From Rhexocercosporidium sp. MPI-PUGE-AT-0058 (Eukaryota > Ascomycota > Leotiomycetes > Helotiales), in contig JAGTJL010000007.1 of NCBI GenBank assembly GCA_020746875.1, forward strand, positions 558,001 through 622,000: a stretch of DNA of 64,000 nucleotides, read 5' to 3'. The translations under genes were made by a program, and so were the position numbers. Below are positions 1 to 12,318 of this stretch, in pieces. Position 1 is the stretch's first letter, and every line of letters begins with the position of its first letter. The notes beneath the pieces are model-generated. The model had not been told where the DNA came from. It worked only from the letters and a program-made list of their open reading frames with translations, and ran no database searches.

Positions 1-162
1 TTGGGGCTATACAGCTGGCGTTTGGGATTGGGATTGAATGGGTATAGAAACGGACTGTACAGTACCAGATGAGTTGGGAAGAAATACCCCAGGCGAGTAC
101 ATACTGGCACTTAAGCCTCGATGAGATAAGGATTGGGGATATCATTCAATCAGTGTCTCCAG

Positions 163-1938
163 CTACATAAAAGCCTTAACTCGAATCCCTTTCGTTCCCG
201 GCTGCTGAATCGGCAAAAAAGCATCACTCTCAATCTCCACATCCCCCAAGCCCGTTTCCCACAAATCAAAGATCCCAACATCATCCTTTCCCCTACACTC
301 TCTACTCCCCCACTGCCTCCAAATCGCCGAGAGTCCCAAATACATCTCCGCATACGCAAGGTTCATACCCAGACACTGTCTGCTCCCGCCCGTGAAACTA
401 ACCATATATTTATCCAGCTCGCGGTTCTTGCCGTCCAGCCAGCGCTCCGGAGAGAACTTCTTCGAGTCAGGAAAGATCCTTTCGTCGTGATGGATCTGCA
501 CGCTTGTGAGCCCGACGGGCGTTCCAGGCGGAATGGTCCATTCTTTTCCAGTCGCTGCGTCAGTGAATACCATGGCGTTATCGGGATCGATACGTGCGAG
601 CCGACAACTCACGCCGTATGTAAGTCTCAACCCTTCTTTTATCACAGCTGTCAGGTACGGGAGTTGTTCGAGGACGGGTAGGGAGATGTTGCCTATCATG
701 TCTAGTCGCGGGATCGCGGTTGTTAATTCTGCTTTCAGTTTTGAGAGAGTGGTGGGTTGGCGGATGAGCCAGAACATGACGAGTTCGAAGACCCAGGCTG
801 TGGTTAGCGTGCCGGCCATGGTGAGGACTTGGGCGTCGTCTGAGAGGCGGGTAACAGTTTTTTCTTCGGGGGGTAATTTGGAAAAGAGGATGGAGTGGAA
901 GATGGTGGGGATATCGGAGTCGTCTAGGTCTTGATATTTGGAGGCAGCGCTGGCTTGGATGTCTTTGATTTGGGCAAGATTGTCCTAGGCCATTGTCAGT
1001 AGCTGTTTGATGCGAGGCGAGGGGGAATTACTCGTTTCTGCGCCATGAATGAGGCCATGGCTGGATGAAGTGAGGCTGCTGCCCACATAGGGAGAGCTTG
1101 CATGAGATTATTGACCCAAGGGGCATGCTTCATGAAACTACCAGCTGTCGACCCAAAGAACGATGCATCACGATATGAAGGATCGAAATCTTCCGCTTCT
1201 ACGATAATGCTTCCCGTCAGAAAGGATCTTGCGTGGGGATCTGGAAGTGTTCTAACCAAGTCGATTGTCACATCTCCCGAAACAGTACTCCATCACAATA
1301 TCTACACCCATCAGTAAAAATTCCAGGATCTGGAGAGAGAGAGAGAAAAGCCTCACCGTTTGTATAAGCAGCAAAAGCCCAACTAGCCATTAAAACCTCA
1401 TCCTTATCCCTGAACCCCCTCAACCTCTCCAGCAATAAATCAAGCCTCCCCTGAATAACCGGCTGGAGTCTCCTCACACTTGCCATACTAAAGAATGGAG
1501 CCAGCGCCGACCTCCGCACCCTATGCAAATCATGCTTGTGAGTCGCGAACACGCTATTGTCCATGCCGAAAGACTTGGTGAACCAGTCGTACTTGTCTCG
1601 TCTGTGGCCCGAGGCCGAGGATGCGTAGACGGTGTCGTAGAATTCTGGATCGGAGATGTGGATTTCCCATGGTGAGATCCGGATTATGGGACCGTATTGT
1701 TTGTGGAGCTCGATTATCTTGAAGGTGTATTTGCCGCCGAGGTAGAGGTCGTAGTAAGCTTCGTATCTAAAAGTGTTAGGGGTTGAGTGGGTAGAAGAGG
1801 GAGGGAAACGTACAATCTGGTGATGGCAGCGAGCTTTGGGCCTGGGATGTCGGCAATTGGACTCAAGTAAAGACGGTAGTAAACGCCATAGATGCTGTAA
1901 AAGAACAGTACTACAGGGAACAGAAGCAGTAATCCCAT
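163..1938 (-). CDS. Cytochrome P450 monooxygenase (5 exons, 522 aa)
   Basis: Membrane-anchored heme-thiolate monooxygenase of the fungal microsomal type. Exons in coding order are 1938-1814, 1766-1357, 1301-1257, 1198-1032 and 984-163, summing to 1569 bases. The N-terminus is a hydrophobic anchor (MGLLLLFPVVLFFYSIYGVY) followed by the proline hinge DIPGPKL. Further on come an I-helix AGTLTTAW (the usual acidic residue is absent), the K-helix EGLR (ExxR), FSPERW (PERF-like) and the heme loop FTGGSRQCLG with the cysteine ligand. Exon 3 is only 45 bases and its downstream intron uses GTTAGA, an unusual donor. These splices restore the stretch EYCFGRCDNRLEAEDFDPS, which reads like the family. No biosynthetic backbone gene is visible beside it, so the substrate cannot be guessed. 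The class is certain; the exon 2-3 junctions are less so. Confidence 0.93.
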
Positions 1939-3438
1939 CTTGAAATCTACAGTGTAATCGCAACAACCAACTCACAGTGAAGCAAAATATTAGGGGACAG
2001 ACTGGCAAAATGAACAGTTCGTAGAAGAGAGGAAGAGGGGAAAGGCTCAAAAGTTAAAAGGTAAGAGAAAGCCATTACGATGAACTTGTGCCAGTGTGTA
2101 CCTTCCACACTTCTGCTACAAGGGTGAGCAAATGCAGGCGCTGGGTTCTCGGCCCCCTGCAGCTTTGCGAGCGCTTGTATTGGTCTACTTTGATGGGAGG
2201 GGGGATGTGACGACCATGCTACCCACTTATGTAGCTTTCACTTGCAGAAGTGGGTTTAGATTTCCTCATGAGGCTTTTGGGATTGAGACGGTGAAGCTGT
2301 AATCAAGTGAAATAAGGAGGGGTTGCGCAACTATTTTTTTAGCGAGCAGGTTAGGGACGGACCGCTGGTAGCACAGCCTAACGAAGTAAGGTAGACTTGG
2401 CTAGCCAGGGGCTCCAACCACGAACACAGTTCCTTTGAAGGCGTACCTCATCACTTTCCCACAAGTTTTCACAATCAAGTAAAAGCATAGTGGGTGCGAG
2501 GAACGTCGTCGATGGAGAATCAGCTCGTCTGCTAGCTATGATTTAATTCGTCACACAATGCCAGCATGCAAGCCTCCTTCAGAAAGGTTTCCCGCCACAG
2601 CCAATCACGCAAGCCGCATTGTCCTGGTGATTCATTCGTGGGGGTACAGGCGCGAACAGTCGCAGCTGAGTGAATGAGGCCGTGAGTCCAAGTATTTCAC
2701 ATCGAATGGTTTTTCTATGATTGAACACCTGATTAGTGTCATCAAAGTCTTCCCCGGAGATTTCCCATATCAGATTGTCTCAATGGGAAAGTCTATGCAA
2801 GTCATCCGTGAAAGAGCTTCCCATGGTTCCAGACAGGAGAAACAGCAAATCACTTTCCCTAAATCTTATTTAAAAGGCGCAAACGGCACTCTATCAAAAA
2901 CAAACACCAACTTAGCCCGAGAACCCGACCCTTACCACAACACCAGCCATCCGTCTCCAAACTCATCAATCGGAGCGGATAAAGCGGATAAAGCAGCTGC
3001 CGCCGTCTCAGACTCTCGCTTATGCCCGAAACAACAAAGTCGAAGATCATTTCTTGATCATCACATGGGTTGCAGATATCGAGAGTGGAAATGAGATCCG
3101 GATTAGGTCTACGAAATGAAGAAGGGTGATGTGGCTGGTTTTAATGAGCCAGAAAACCCAGACAGAGATGAAGATTGAGATATTGGATCTGCTTCTTGGA
3201 GCGTTCGAGTGTGCAGTGACGCTGACTAGTCAAGTCGGATATGAGGGAAGAGGAGAAATAATTGCGGCTTTGGCAAGAAAAATTTCAAGAGTCTTGGTGG
3301 GCTTTGAAGCGTACTATAAATAGTAGAATTCGTCCTTGGTATAACGCTTTATCTAAATATTAGGAATAATCTCATCTTACGCACTCTTCTCCAATTCTCC
3401 CAGTCTCCCCCTCACACCTTACATCCCATCACCTCCTA
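1939..3438. other. Intergenic, no convincing gene
   Basis: About 1.5 kb between the P450 promoter side and the 3' end of the membrane-protein gene. Short ORFs occur on both strands (the longest is 125 codons at 2717-3094) but none shows a recognisable motif, splice pattern or sustained coding character. Confidence 0.5.
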
Positions 3439-5638
3439 TTACATCGCCTTCCCCACACCCGGCGTCCTAATACTCCTCCCCGTACTCTTATCGCTTCCCA
3501 TCCTCGACATCTGACTTCCTCTATTATTACTCAGGAATCTACTCAATCCCTCTACATACCCGACCTCACCCTCCATACTCTGAATCTGTCTCGGTCCAGG
3601 CCGCGTTGGTAAGCCCTGTCTTGGATTTCCTGGTAGGCCGAGAGTTTTCCGGTTATCATTATCGTTGTTGGTGCTGCTTGGATACATATCTGCCTGGCTG
3701 GTTTGTAGTGATGTACGCTCTGCTTTTCTTGCCGCGAGCCATTCAGCTGTGTTACGGACTGGGTTCACGGGAGGTGGGATCTCCATGTTATAGAATTGTG
3801 TTACGGATTGGGGGTTTGATTTCCCAAGACCTCTTTGCTGTGGTGGTGGAGGTGACCTGAGAGGTGGCGAGGCAAAAGGAGAGGGAGATGGGACATCATC
3901 GGTCCAGATAGATGCTTTGCTCTCACGATAACTCTGGTCTGCTATCGAGTGTTGTGGAAGCGTATCTGGCTTCTTTGGGGTCGGACTGCGTGGTCTCTTC
4001 GATCCTGGTGGTATCCGTTTGCTGTTGCCAATGGTGATTAGTTTGGCGATCTTCGGACTCCAGACCGCCGTTGGGATCTGAGAATCCCTTGGACTCTCTG
4101 GGTTGAGATTCTTTGGTCTTGGACTCTTCTGCCTAGAGTTGGCTGGCGTCATCATTGGTGTTTGTATTGGACTTGGTGGCGCCCTACGTGTTGATATACT
4201 CCGGAGTGGCGATTTGAGCTGGCCACCGAGCGGTAAGGGAGTCTTCTCATCGGGTAGTTTGATGGGACCGAATGGCGAGACGCCGTCTTGGAGTTTGAGC
4301 CACGAGCCTAATGTTGGAGCTAGGGTTGGAGCTTTTGGAGGTTTTGATGGATTCCAAGGTACTACAGTTGTTTTCACGGCTCCTGCTTCATCAGCCTTGT
4401 CGGATATTTTTGGAAACAGAGAGAACGACGCCGAGGTGCCCGTGGGAGGACCATTTCTAGTTTCGTTAAACTTGATTGATGAGTTAGAAGCTGCAACTGT
4501 AGTACCGACTTGATCCGAGATAGGAAACTTGGGTTCTGAAGAGTAGTCGTTGTTTGGTGATTTAGTGCCACGTGATTTCCGTTTGGCGATTCTTTTGTGG
4601 CGGATGACGAGGAAATAGATGAGAATGGTTATTAGAGTCGATGCGATGATACTGCCAACAATGGCCAGAGCCGCTTGTGTAGCCGTTACTGCTGCTGTGC
4701 GTGACTCTTGCACCTGGTCACCTGCTTGCGCTGCGAACGAAGCTGCTGCGGCCTGGAAGGGTCAGAATGATTCACTCAATGGTTCGAATCAGCATTTACT
4801 TACGCTGATCCCTGAGATGGATGCTTGGGCACCTTGAGTTGCCTTTGCAGCTGCGGCTAAGAAAGATGATCCAGCTGCGGCGGCAGAACCTATAGCATTG
4901 GTTAGTTTCCGCTCACTGATGTTTCAACTTTCGAAAAGTTTCATCCCCCAGAATCCTTCCAGCTAGACTTTAAAACTAAGGAAACAATAAAACGTACCTG
5001 TTGCAGCTGCAACAGCAGCTCCAGCTTGAAGAACGGCTCTGGAAGCGTCCGCCTGTAATCCACAATCTGTCAGAATCACATCTCCTGACTTCCAAATGCA
5101 AGATTTTAATGGTAAAACATACCTGAGCTGATGAAGCACTGGCCTGTGCCGTCATCATTGACCCGTTTGCTCTACCTATTGCTGCGTCTGCTGAAGATTT
5201 CGCGTTCGCTATGGCTTGATCCGCAGATGCTATGGCGCTTGAGACACTTCTGGAGGCTGCAGCAATTGACTGAGACGCTTGATTTGAGAATTGTTGTATA
5301 GCTTGCGAAGCAGATTGTGACGCTTGTTGTGCAGCTTGGGAGGCTTGTTGGTTTGCCTGCTGTATTGATTGAGAAGCTTGTTGGCTTGCTTGTTGGATCG
5401 ATTGGGAGGCTGATTGGTTTGCTTGTCGGATGGCCTCCGATGCACTCCTACTTGCTTCGCCGCAGTCCGCATTATTCTGAGGTTCTGGGATAGGACTTCG
5501 AAGTCGAAGTTCTGGAGGAGGCGTGATGAGTGCGCTTTGTTCTTCCACCATCTGAACTCTGACCTGCATTATTGAAGTTGTTGATGGCTCCAATCGCATG
5601 GATATGCTCAATGAGCTGGGTTGCCATGGTGGGTACAT
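3439..5638 (-). CDS. Single-pass membrane protein with Q/S/A heptad-like repeats (about 656 aa)
   Basis: Four exons: 5638-5123, 5052-4998, 4889-4804 and 4752-3439 (1971 bases). The N-terminal 170 residues contain a run of imperfect 7-8 residue repeats of the form ASQSIQQ/ANQQASQ, alanine-, serine- and glutamine-rich and probably helical. After Ala-rich linkers there is one transmembrane segment (IVGSIIASTLITILIYFLVI) followed at once by RHKRIAKRKSR, which by the positive-inside rule puts the roughly 390-residue Pro/Ser/Lys-rich tail in the cytoplasm and the repeats outside. The architecture resembles fungal surface sensors or Mid2-like proteins, but no family is recognised. The start is uncertain: no signal peptide is visible, another ATG lies at 5627 in a different frame, and an upstream signal-peptide exon may be missing. 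Confidence 0.7.
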
Positions 5639-7087
5639 TTGACTTTAGGAATAGGAAACAGAAGATACAAGTCGAGACGCAGGAAGCCAGCCTTGAGTCA
5701 GGTCAAACACATATTAAAGAAGGTTTAGAAATAAAAAAAAGTATGTGAACGGACGTCATGGCCTGCAGAGCGTCGCAAGCAACAAGAAGATGGATAGCAA
5801 CATGTGGAAAAAGAAGTCCGCGAAGGATCTAAAGAATCCACAAAACGACGGACCCGAGGGATGGGATGAGATCTGAATTTTGTCACAGACTGTGCTCCTC
5901 CGCACTGCCGTTTCCCTCTCTATCGTCTTGAGGTAGCATTCGCTCGTTGTACCTAGAATTGTAAAGTTTTGCTATGGCATTGCCGCACCGGACCATCTGA
6001 TGCACCTTGAACATGCAAGCGCGGGTGATCATACGGCCAACACGTCTACAAATGCACTCGCCAACGGTCGAGATAACGTTTTGGGCGAGGGGAAACCTGG
6101 ATAGGCCAATGTTGGTGGGGTTTGGTTGGTGTTGTGAGTTTCAAGAGCTCGCGATCCGAGCTCCGAGTTCATGCATTGAGACCTGTTTGATCCACTTGTC
6201 ACTTGGTCACTCCTGACACTGACAGCTGCGAGGCTGCTTATCGGACGAGAACTACGGACGGGTCTCTGCAGCGTCCAAGCTTTCGCGAATTTCGAAGAGT
6301 CGACAGACTCTAATATTTCTCTGATAAGAGGGATGTACATCAGATGGTTGAAAGTCGAGGGAGAGCGAAAGATCGAAAGACATCTAATAAAGTTTCCTCG
6401 CTAAAATTAGTGCAAGTGCTAGTGGTTTAGGCTCTATTATAACCGAAAGCGCCTGAGGGCAGGAAAACATGAAAAGCTTCGCCAGCAAAATTGAATCGAA
6501 TATTTCAATAATACCATGCTATATGTTATAGGCAGCAAGTCGAGCCATATAATAGCAACTGTACGCTAAGCATGAGCTCTTGTGCGCAAGTTCATCACAC
6601 GTTTCACCAATTATTCAAAGCGTCATAATCTAGCGGGGATTCTGACTTAAGCATTGCCTTTGCTCACCCTGACCATATAGACTTCGGACCTTTGCCGTCT
6701 GATGCACGAATGGCACAACCACAGAAGTATGCTGAAGATGTCACTCAAGTGCTCGGACTGGATGACACAATCGAGTCTATTGAGCCTATCAATTTTGCAT
6801 TTCGTCTGCTTATATATGAACAACTCCTGCCCCAAGACGCCTCCAATGCCCACGAAACTCCAAGCCATCTTGCTCATTTAATGCATGCATTTTACCAGTC
6901 TTCAATAGCCAGTGGTACAGCCCATAAACAGTTTCCCTCCCGAGTTTCTCTGCAAATTATTCAACCATTTCTACCAGTGCTTAAGCAATTCCAGCGTCGC
7001 ATTGTGCGTCCTCTTGAGAGAAACGGTTCACGCAGCTTTGTCCGCATCGAAATGCGAGATATGCGACTCCAATCCTCAGGCATTGTC
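5639..7087. other. Intergenic, no convincing gene
   Basis: About 1.4 kb. A 160-codon plus-strand ORF (6692-7171) overlaps the 3' end of the next gene in antisense and has no motif; it is not called. Nothing else is recognisable. Confidence 0.45.
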
Positions 7088-7791
7088 CTACAGGACACTC
7101 ATGCCCTCGTGCTCCCATTCATCCTCCAAACCCTTCAGCCTTCCGAGGAACTCCTTCCAACTCTCTGGTGACGTGTCTGATTCGAACTCGATCGTTACAT
7201 TCTCACTCCGTCCGTCGTTTACTCTGCCACCCATCGCATCCGGGGTTTCAACACCACACTTCTTGATTTCGAATGTTTTGAAAGCCGCATCAAGTTGGTT
7301 GGCCGCGTGTGTGAGGTGATGCAGTGATTTGAACGCCTGTTTACCCGGTCAGTGAATCGTTCATCCAGACAATGGCTTTGTCGTTCATGAACAAAACGTA
7401 CGAATCTGCGACTCTGGCAGTCACCTCGTGCTTCCTGGTCCTTCAAAACGCTCACCCGCAGGTGCCACAAGGGCTCATCCTTGGTCTCTGTGGTGTTTTT
7501 CGGTTGCCATAAGCAGTGTTTGTCCTCCAGATGGACCTTCTCTCCGTCTCCGTGGAGGTCGCACGAGCTGCAGGCACTTAGTGTCATGACTCCGAAGTAT
7601 CCTTTCATTGACTTGAGGTATGCTCTGTTGGAACTGAGTGGTTCCGAAGTGTTGATCTCAAAATGTAGTGTCTTGATGTTTCGTACAATGTCGTGCGTAA
7701 GAACCAAATGAGGGTTCTCTTTTGATTGTGGTTTGTGTTTGAAATGTCCTGGATATCGTGTTGGATTTGCTCCTGTTGGAATGGTAGACAT
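7088..7791 (-). CDS. Hypothetical protein (212 aa, 2 exons)
   Basis: Exon 1 is 7791-7402 (130 codons) and exon 2 is 7336-7088; the 65-base intron has a GTACGT donor and AACAG acceptor and is phase 0. The product begins MSTIPTGANPTRYPGHF and ends EHEGMSVL. It is soluble-looking, rich in charged residues, with a CSSC pair near residue 90 and no signal peptide or membrane segment. Splicing replaces a Ser/Arg-rich read-through tail by a more protein-like stretch (AFKSLHHLTHAANQLDAAFK), which supports the model. An in-frame ATG at 7827 would add 12 residues. No family is recognised. Confidence 0.6.
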
Positions 7792-9044
7792 ATTTGTGAG
7801 CAACCCTCTTCCCTTATGTACAATCACTACCGCCGGTCCGGTAGAGCTTGCCTCCTATTTGGCATGGCATTACGAACCATGGCGTGAGTCTTGATCTTGT
7901 CGACCTGGCTAAGACGTCTCTTTTGCTGCGGTGGTGTCACTTTCGTAGAGTTGAATGGTTTCGTGGAAGCGTGGGGTGCAATGGTCAGATGTTGAATTGG
8001 CAATGCGCTTTGTCACGCCACTTTCCTTTCCCCAGTGGGGTGGGTCCCTGTTCCTGGCAGCTGAACCGCCGTCACCCGGGGCCAGAAACCTATCCCGCGG
8101 GTGGCTTCGGTGCCCTTGGCAGGCGGTGAGCAGCATTTTATCACCCCACTTCGTGATCCTACATTTGCCTCTATGCCAGCTACACCAAAAATATCAACAT
8201 ATGCATTTCACTCCCATTTATTACTGCGCACAAAGTGACCTCGTGCAGATAGGGGAGTCGCAATGTGGCCTGATAAATGCCATCCCGAACACAATTGACC
8301 TGCCAATGTTGGAACATCAATCCGTGATCACAAGCCGTCAGATCTTCAGCGAAGGTTCCTCAAGTCTATCTATTTTCAGTGTGCTCACTATCTCTTCAAA
8401 TCACTTATTTCCATACTCTTTCGAAGTATATAAACGACAAGTTCTCATTGACAAGTATTTCTATTCCAACAGGCCTACGAAGTCCTATGTACTTATTCGG
8501 GCATCACATTTCTTTTTGGGGGGCATCTGGCCGTATATTGTACCAGAACTCTCAAGTCTGGTATGATGACGGAGTGCCATTTTACACTCTGTTCAATTCC
8601 TCTCTTTCCATTTGCGAGCCACATAAGCTCAAAACAAGAATGATAGTGAACAGTTTGTTCTCCCATTTTGATAGCACAGAGTGCACTCACTTACTCATAT
8701 TGTAACACCAAACGTTTTTGGTTCCTTCAATTGAAACCACCCAATCACTTTTTCCCAGATCAAAACAATGGAAACCAACAGCGTGTGTTCGGTCTCACTG
8801 GTGTAACAATGGAGGTTCCTGATATTTACCGCGACTGTCATTCTGTTTCCACCGGGTAATGTTATCTTCTGGTTCTTTGCTTCTCATTCGCTCCCGCAGT
8901 TTGGGCATTTAACCACTGCGGCTCATCAAGCGGAGAGTCTTATTTCCAAAGACATCAGCAATACCAAATATTCTACCCCCCCTTGTGACTTTGTGTCTTC
9001 TCGCATATTTCCTTCGTGCGTGCTTTTGCCTGCGTTTTGACATC
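7792..9044. other. Intergenic, no convincing gene
   Basis: Short overlapping ORFs on the plus strand (for example 7955-8566) lack motifs. Nothing recognisable. Confidence 0.4.
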
Positions 9045-10073
9045 ATGCTTTCTTCATGTATCAGTAAGAAGATCATCTACGATGAGCAAGATTTACCGAG
9101 TATTGGCCAGTTATCTTTCGAGCATTTCGTTATCGTAAGTGTCAAGTTGCAAGACTGTAGGTAGCCAAGAGGTGCTGACGTGAATGACTGGTGCATAGGA
9201 GAATTGGAATACGACAAGCCTAGAATCTGAAGCCGCTCAGAAAACCGATTTGGTCAAAACGTGGCTTGCCCTCGGCAGCCAGGGGAGACTAGTACGCTTT
9301 TGCGCTTCAATTGTGCTCACCAAAATAACCGAAGCTATCAGAAATATCACCACCTACAAGATGCAGTTTGGTCTACGGGCGCAGTGCAACTTCCAACTGT
9401 CCCACCCGGCGTACCTGAATATCTACAAACGCCTCAGCAACGTGCTCAAGTGTATAACGAACGTCCCAACACTATGTGGGTGCGATCCTGGTATGGGAAT
9501 GACAAAGTCAGCAGGGAGATGGCCGATAAGGAATACGTGAAACTCTGTAAACATACAGAGGATCCTCCGAACCATGGGAGTCACTTCATTCGAGGAAACT
9601 GGGCGTTCGAGGATCATGAGTCGCTGCTCTCTGACCTAGGCGGTGCCCCTACCGAGGCGGGTGTAACACCAGCGTATGTCCAGGCACTACTTGAACTCTA
9701 CCCCGACGTCCTTGAAGGAGGTGGAGGCTTACGTCCCAAGAACGAGGCTTATATCCAAAGTGGTCAAGAGGTTGGAAAGTAGCACTTAATGATGGTTGTT
9801 GCGGATAAGCGAGCTTGTCAGACAGGAGCTGTCTTGTTGATTGGCATCAATGATTTTGGTCAAATGGTACGTGAAAGACTTCGAGTTAGGCCTGGGGATG
9901 TCCATGCCTTTTGTGCGAATTGGGATGATGGGCAGCGGCTCAATGTGAATTTCCGTGAGGGAGAAGAGGGGGAGGTTGATTGGTACTTGGGTGATAATCC
10001 ATGGACATCTCCTTTCGTTAGAATGAAGGTAGAAGACTATAGAGGGCCAGCGGGAATGGTACAGCCACAATAG
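9045..10073 (+). CDS. Hypothetical protein (287 aa, 4 exons)
   Basis: Proposed exons: 9045-9134, 9199-9291, 9342-9770 and 9822-10073, with introns of 64, 50 and 51 bases, totalling 864 bases. The second intron (GTACGC to TATCAG) moves the reading frame so that both halves look coding. The third (GTTGGA to TTGTCAG) is 51 bases, a multiple of three, and contains the only in-frame stop (TAG at 9780). Retaining it would truncate the protein at 207 residues. The product starts MLSSCISKKIIYDEQDLP and contains NTMWVRSWYGNDKVSREMA and VRPGDVHAFCANWDDGQR. It has no signal peptide or membrane segment and no family I recognise. Confidence 0.6.
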
Positions 10074-10350
10074 ATCTACTGTATGTAACCAAAAAAAAAA
10101 AGAAAGGTCTCTGGTACCCAGACAATTTTCGGCATATATAGAGAGGCGTAGGAGTTATGACTGAGAAAAAGCTTGACTCATCCTTGCTTCAACCCCACAA
10201 CGGCTTCAGACGGAGAGACAAGGAGACTTTCTATAGAATAAAAAGTTCTCTCCTTTAGGAGTTCTTCTAATGATAGAGTGCCAAAGGTAATGAGATGTGC
10301 AACCTGAAGAAGCATATTAGAACTATCTCTTAAGAAGCAAAAAATAAGAG
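10074..10350. terminator. Spacer with poly-T terminator for the minus-strand tRNA
   Basis: A run of six T on the minus strand (10344-10339) lies just downstream of the tRNA 3' end, as expected for RNA polymerase III termination. The rest of the spacer is unremarkable apart from an A-run near 10090. Confidence 0.5.
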
Positions 10351-10424
10351 TGATCACTACGAGGGTCGAACTCGCGACCTTGGCGTTATTAGCACCACGC
10401 TCTAACCAACTGAGCTAACTGTTT
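10351..10424 (-). tRNA. tRNA-Ile(AAU), acceptor stem damaged
   Basis: Reading the minus strand, the D arm is GCTC-AGTTGGTTA-GAGC, the anticodon arm TGGTG-CTAATAA-CGCCA (anticodon AAU), and the T arm GCGAG-TTCGACC-CTCGT; all pair. The 3' acceptor strand is AGTGATC, which should pair with GATCACT, but the 5' strand reads AAACAGT and gives three mismatches out of seven. The body matches the usual fungal tRNA-Ile, so this is either a recent tRNA pseudogene or a copy whose 5' end was replaced. No intron is present. Confidence 0.85.
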
Positions 10425-12318
10425 CATATTAGTAACTGCTGATTTGAGCACATGATTTGTGAACGTACGCGATCTTTTTATAAGCTGACATGGCAAGAAG
10501 TGCTTATTTGGGTAGTTGTACGACATAGTGAAGTCCTCGGCGAGGGTTTCTAATGTGCCGGGATGCGGCGAGCCCTAAAGCTAAGCGAGATATTGACTCC
10601 CCACTTGGACTGACCTGACCGACTTCTCTTGGAGCCACGCTCTTAAAGTTGAGAAGACTAAAATTATTCTGGCCGGCTATCATTACCTCACTGTGATGTG
10701 CTGTGCTGTGTTCATATCGAAGTCGATCCTGGAGTTGCTTCGTCTTCCTCGGTTAATTTGCCACTCTTTCTCAGGACAGTCACTCCCAACCAGTGGAGCC
10801 TGCTACAGTTGAATATTGAATTCAGAGTCGAATCAAGTTGAACTGGTTCTAATACCATCTGGGTACACCCCATGGTATACTCATCGCTGATATCAGCAGA
10901 TTTTTTCAATCCCAGACTTGAACCTTGGCTTTTCTATACGCCTCTAAATAGTTGAGGGTAGCTTGTTGTGGATGAGAGGGGGCGCGGCGTTAGTAGTCGA
11001 GTTCGGGAGTCATGGAGCATGAGGGTTTAGATGAGTCTTGATACTTCAGGAACGGTCTTTTGAATCATAACTCTTCTATGATCAGTAACTATATGGTTAG
11101 CTAATGTCTCTAGTAGCAGAGAAGGTAGGTAGAGCATGATCTTCTAATAAACCTTCAACTAACACAACCCAATCACAACGCCAGGGAGTAAAATTGCCTT
11201 TCATAAAGAAACAAAAAATATTATGAAACCCGCCTTAAGTTTCATCACTTGCCCTTCAAAAACATCATTCTCAGCATCTAACCTTTCAGAAACCAAACAT
11301 TTGAATGAGGACCGAACCAAGAATTCACACTTACACTTCCCCATATACCAGCTACCAAACGGAACCTGGGTCCAAGCAGGCGGCGGCTTCGGACAACAGC
11401 AGCACGGTCTATGGCCGAACAACACGTGTCGGAGACCTCTACCTGGTGGGCGCCTGGGCTCGAATATACCGTCGGCTTTTCAACCAGGCTTTCTGCCAAG
11501 CGCGTGTCATCTTTCTCAGAGACCTTGGTTTCAAAGGTGGATGTATAATTATTATCAGGCACCTGGTAATTAAAGGATAAGAGTAATGGGAGAACAGGAG
11601 ATGGATTGGATGATGGGTCTAGTAAACAGCAGTCGGGGTTGTGGTTGAGTATGAGGTGTAGCATTAGGGAAGGGGGTTGGATCTAGTGTCGGAGCTGTCC
11701 TTGGTAAATGTCTGGGCCTGACTTTTGTGTATTGCTGTCCACGAATGTAGGAGGTCCATAGCTTTAGGACGCCGGATAAATACTCTCTCTTATCATTACA
11801 TATTGAGTGCTAGCCCATGTAATGCTCGTCTCGAGTTATGACAATATTTTGAAAGAAATCGATGTCACATGACCAAAATAAACACTTCAACGAAACAGTC
11901 CCTAGTTACATTTATTGAAATAAAAAAAACCTTTGACTACTTAGTTTTCAAGCCAAAAATCACGAAAAATACCGCAAATCTGCGTAGACTGATCAAGTTA
12001 CCGAAAATTACCCGCTGTACGCCGCTTACTCAACGAGATGTCGACAGCCGATGCGATTACTGATCAACCATCTCTTCCTCTTGCACAAGATCCCACACGA
12101 AAGCCTAGAAAGGCTGACAAAATTGCTGACGCGCATCATACGGCCGCTACCCGCAATCCTCCGCCACTCCTGTATAAAGTCCGCTCTTCGCCCGCAACTC
12201 GCGAGCACTTACCAAACATACCGCATCAAACACCTTGGTGGATGAAAACAAGCTTTCTTGCATACTGGGCTTACTGGCCTAGCTTGGATCGCAAAGTACG
12301 CTTAGCAAAGTGACAAGA
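10425..12318. other. Intergenic; AT-rich in its right part, no firm gene
   Basis: About 1.9 kb. Overlapping ORFs of 90-130 codons around 11223-11664 lie on both strands without motifs. The stretch near 11820-12000 is AT-rich. One upstream ORF is listed separately. Confidence 0.4.
12038..12313 (+). other. Possible upstream ORF of the Zn2Cys6 gene (91 codons)
   Basis: Starts MSTADAITDQ, ends RKVRLAK, and its stop lies 5 bases before the ATG of the transcription factor. If transcribed in the same leader it would act as a long upstream ORF limiting translation of the regulator. It may equally be chance; no motif is visible. Confidence 0.25.

Noticed and set aside
133..934. Plus-strand ORFs of 182 and 142 codons
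   Set aside because: They are antisense to the P450 heme-domain exon, which carries clear family motifs; no motif on the plus strand.
6692..7319. Plus-strand ORFs of 159 and 135 codons
   Set aside because: They overlap the minus-strand gene at 7088-7791 and show no motif; the minus strand gives a clean two-exon model.
9780..9782. In-frame stop taken as evidence of a pseudogene or programmed readthrough
   Set aside because: A standard-length GT-AG intron (9771-9821) removes it and keeps the frame, so ordinary splicing is the simpler explanation.
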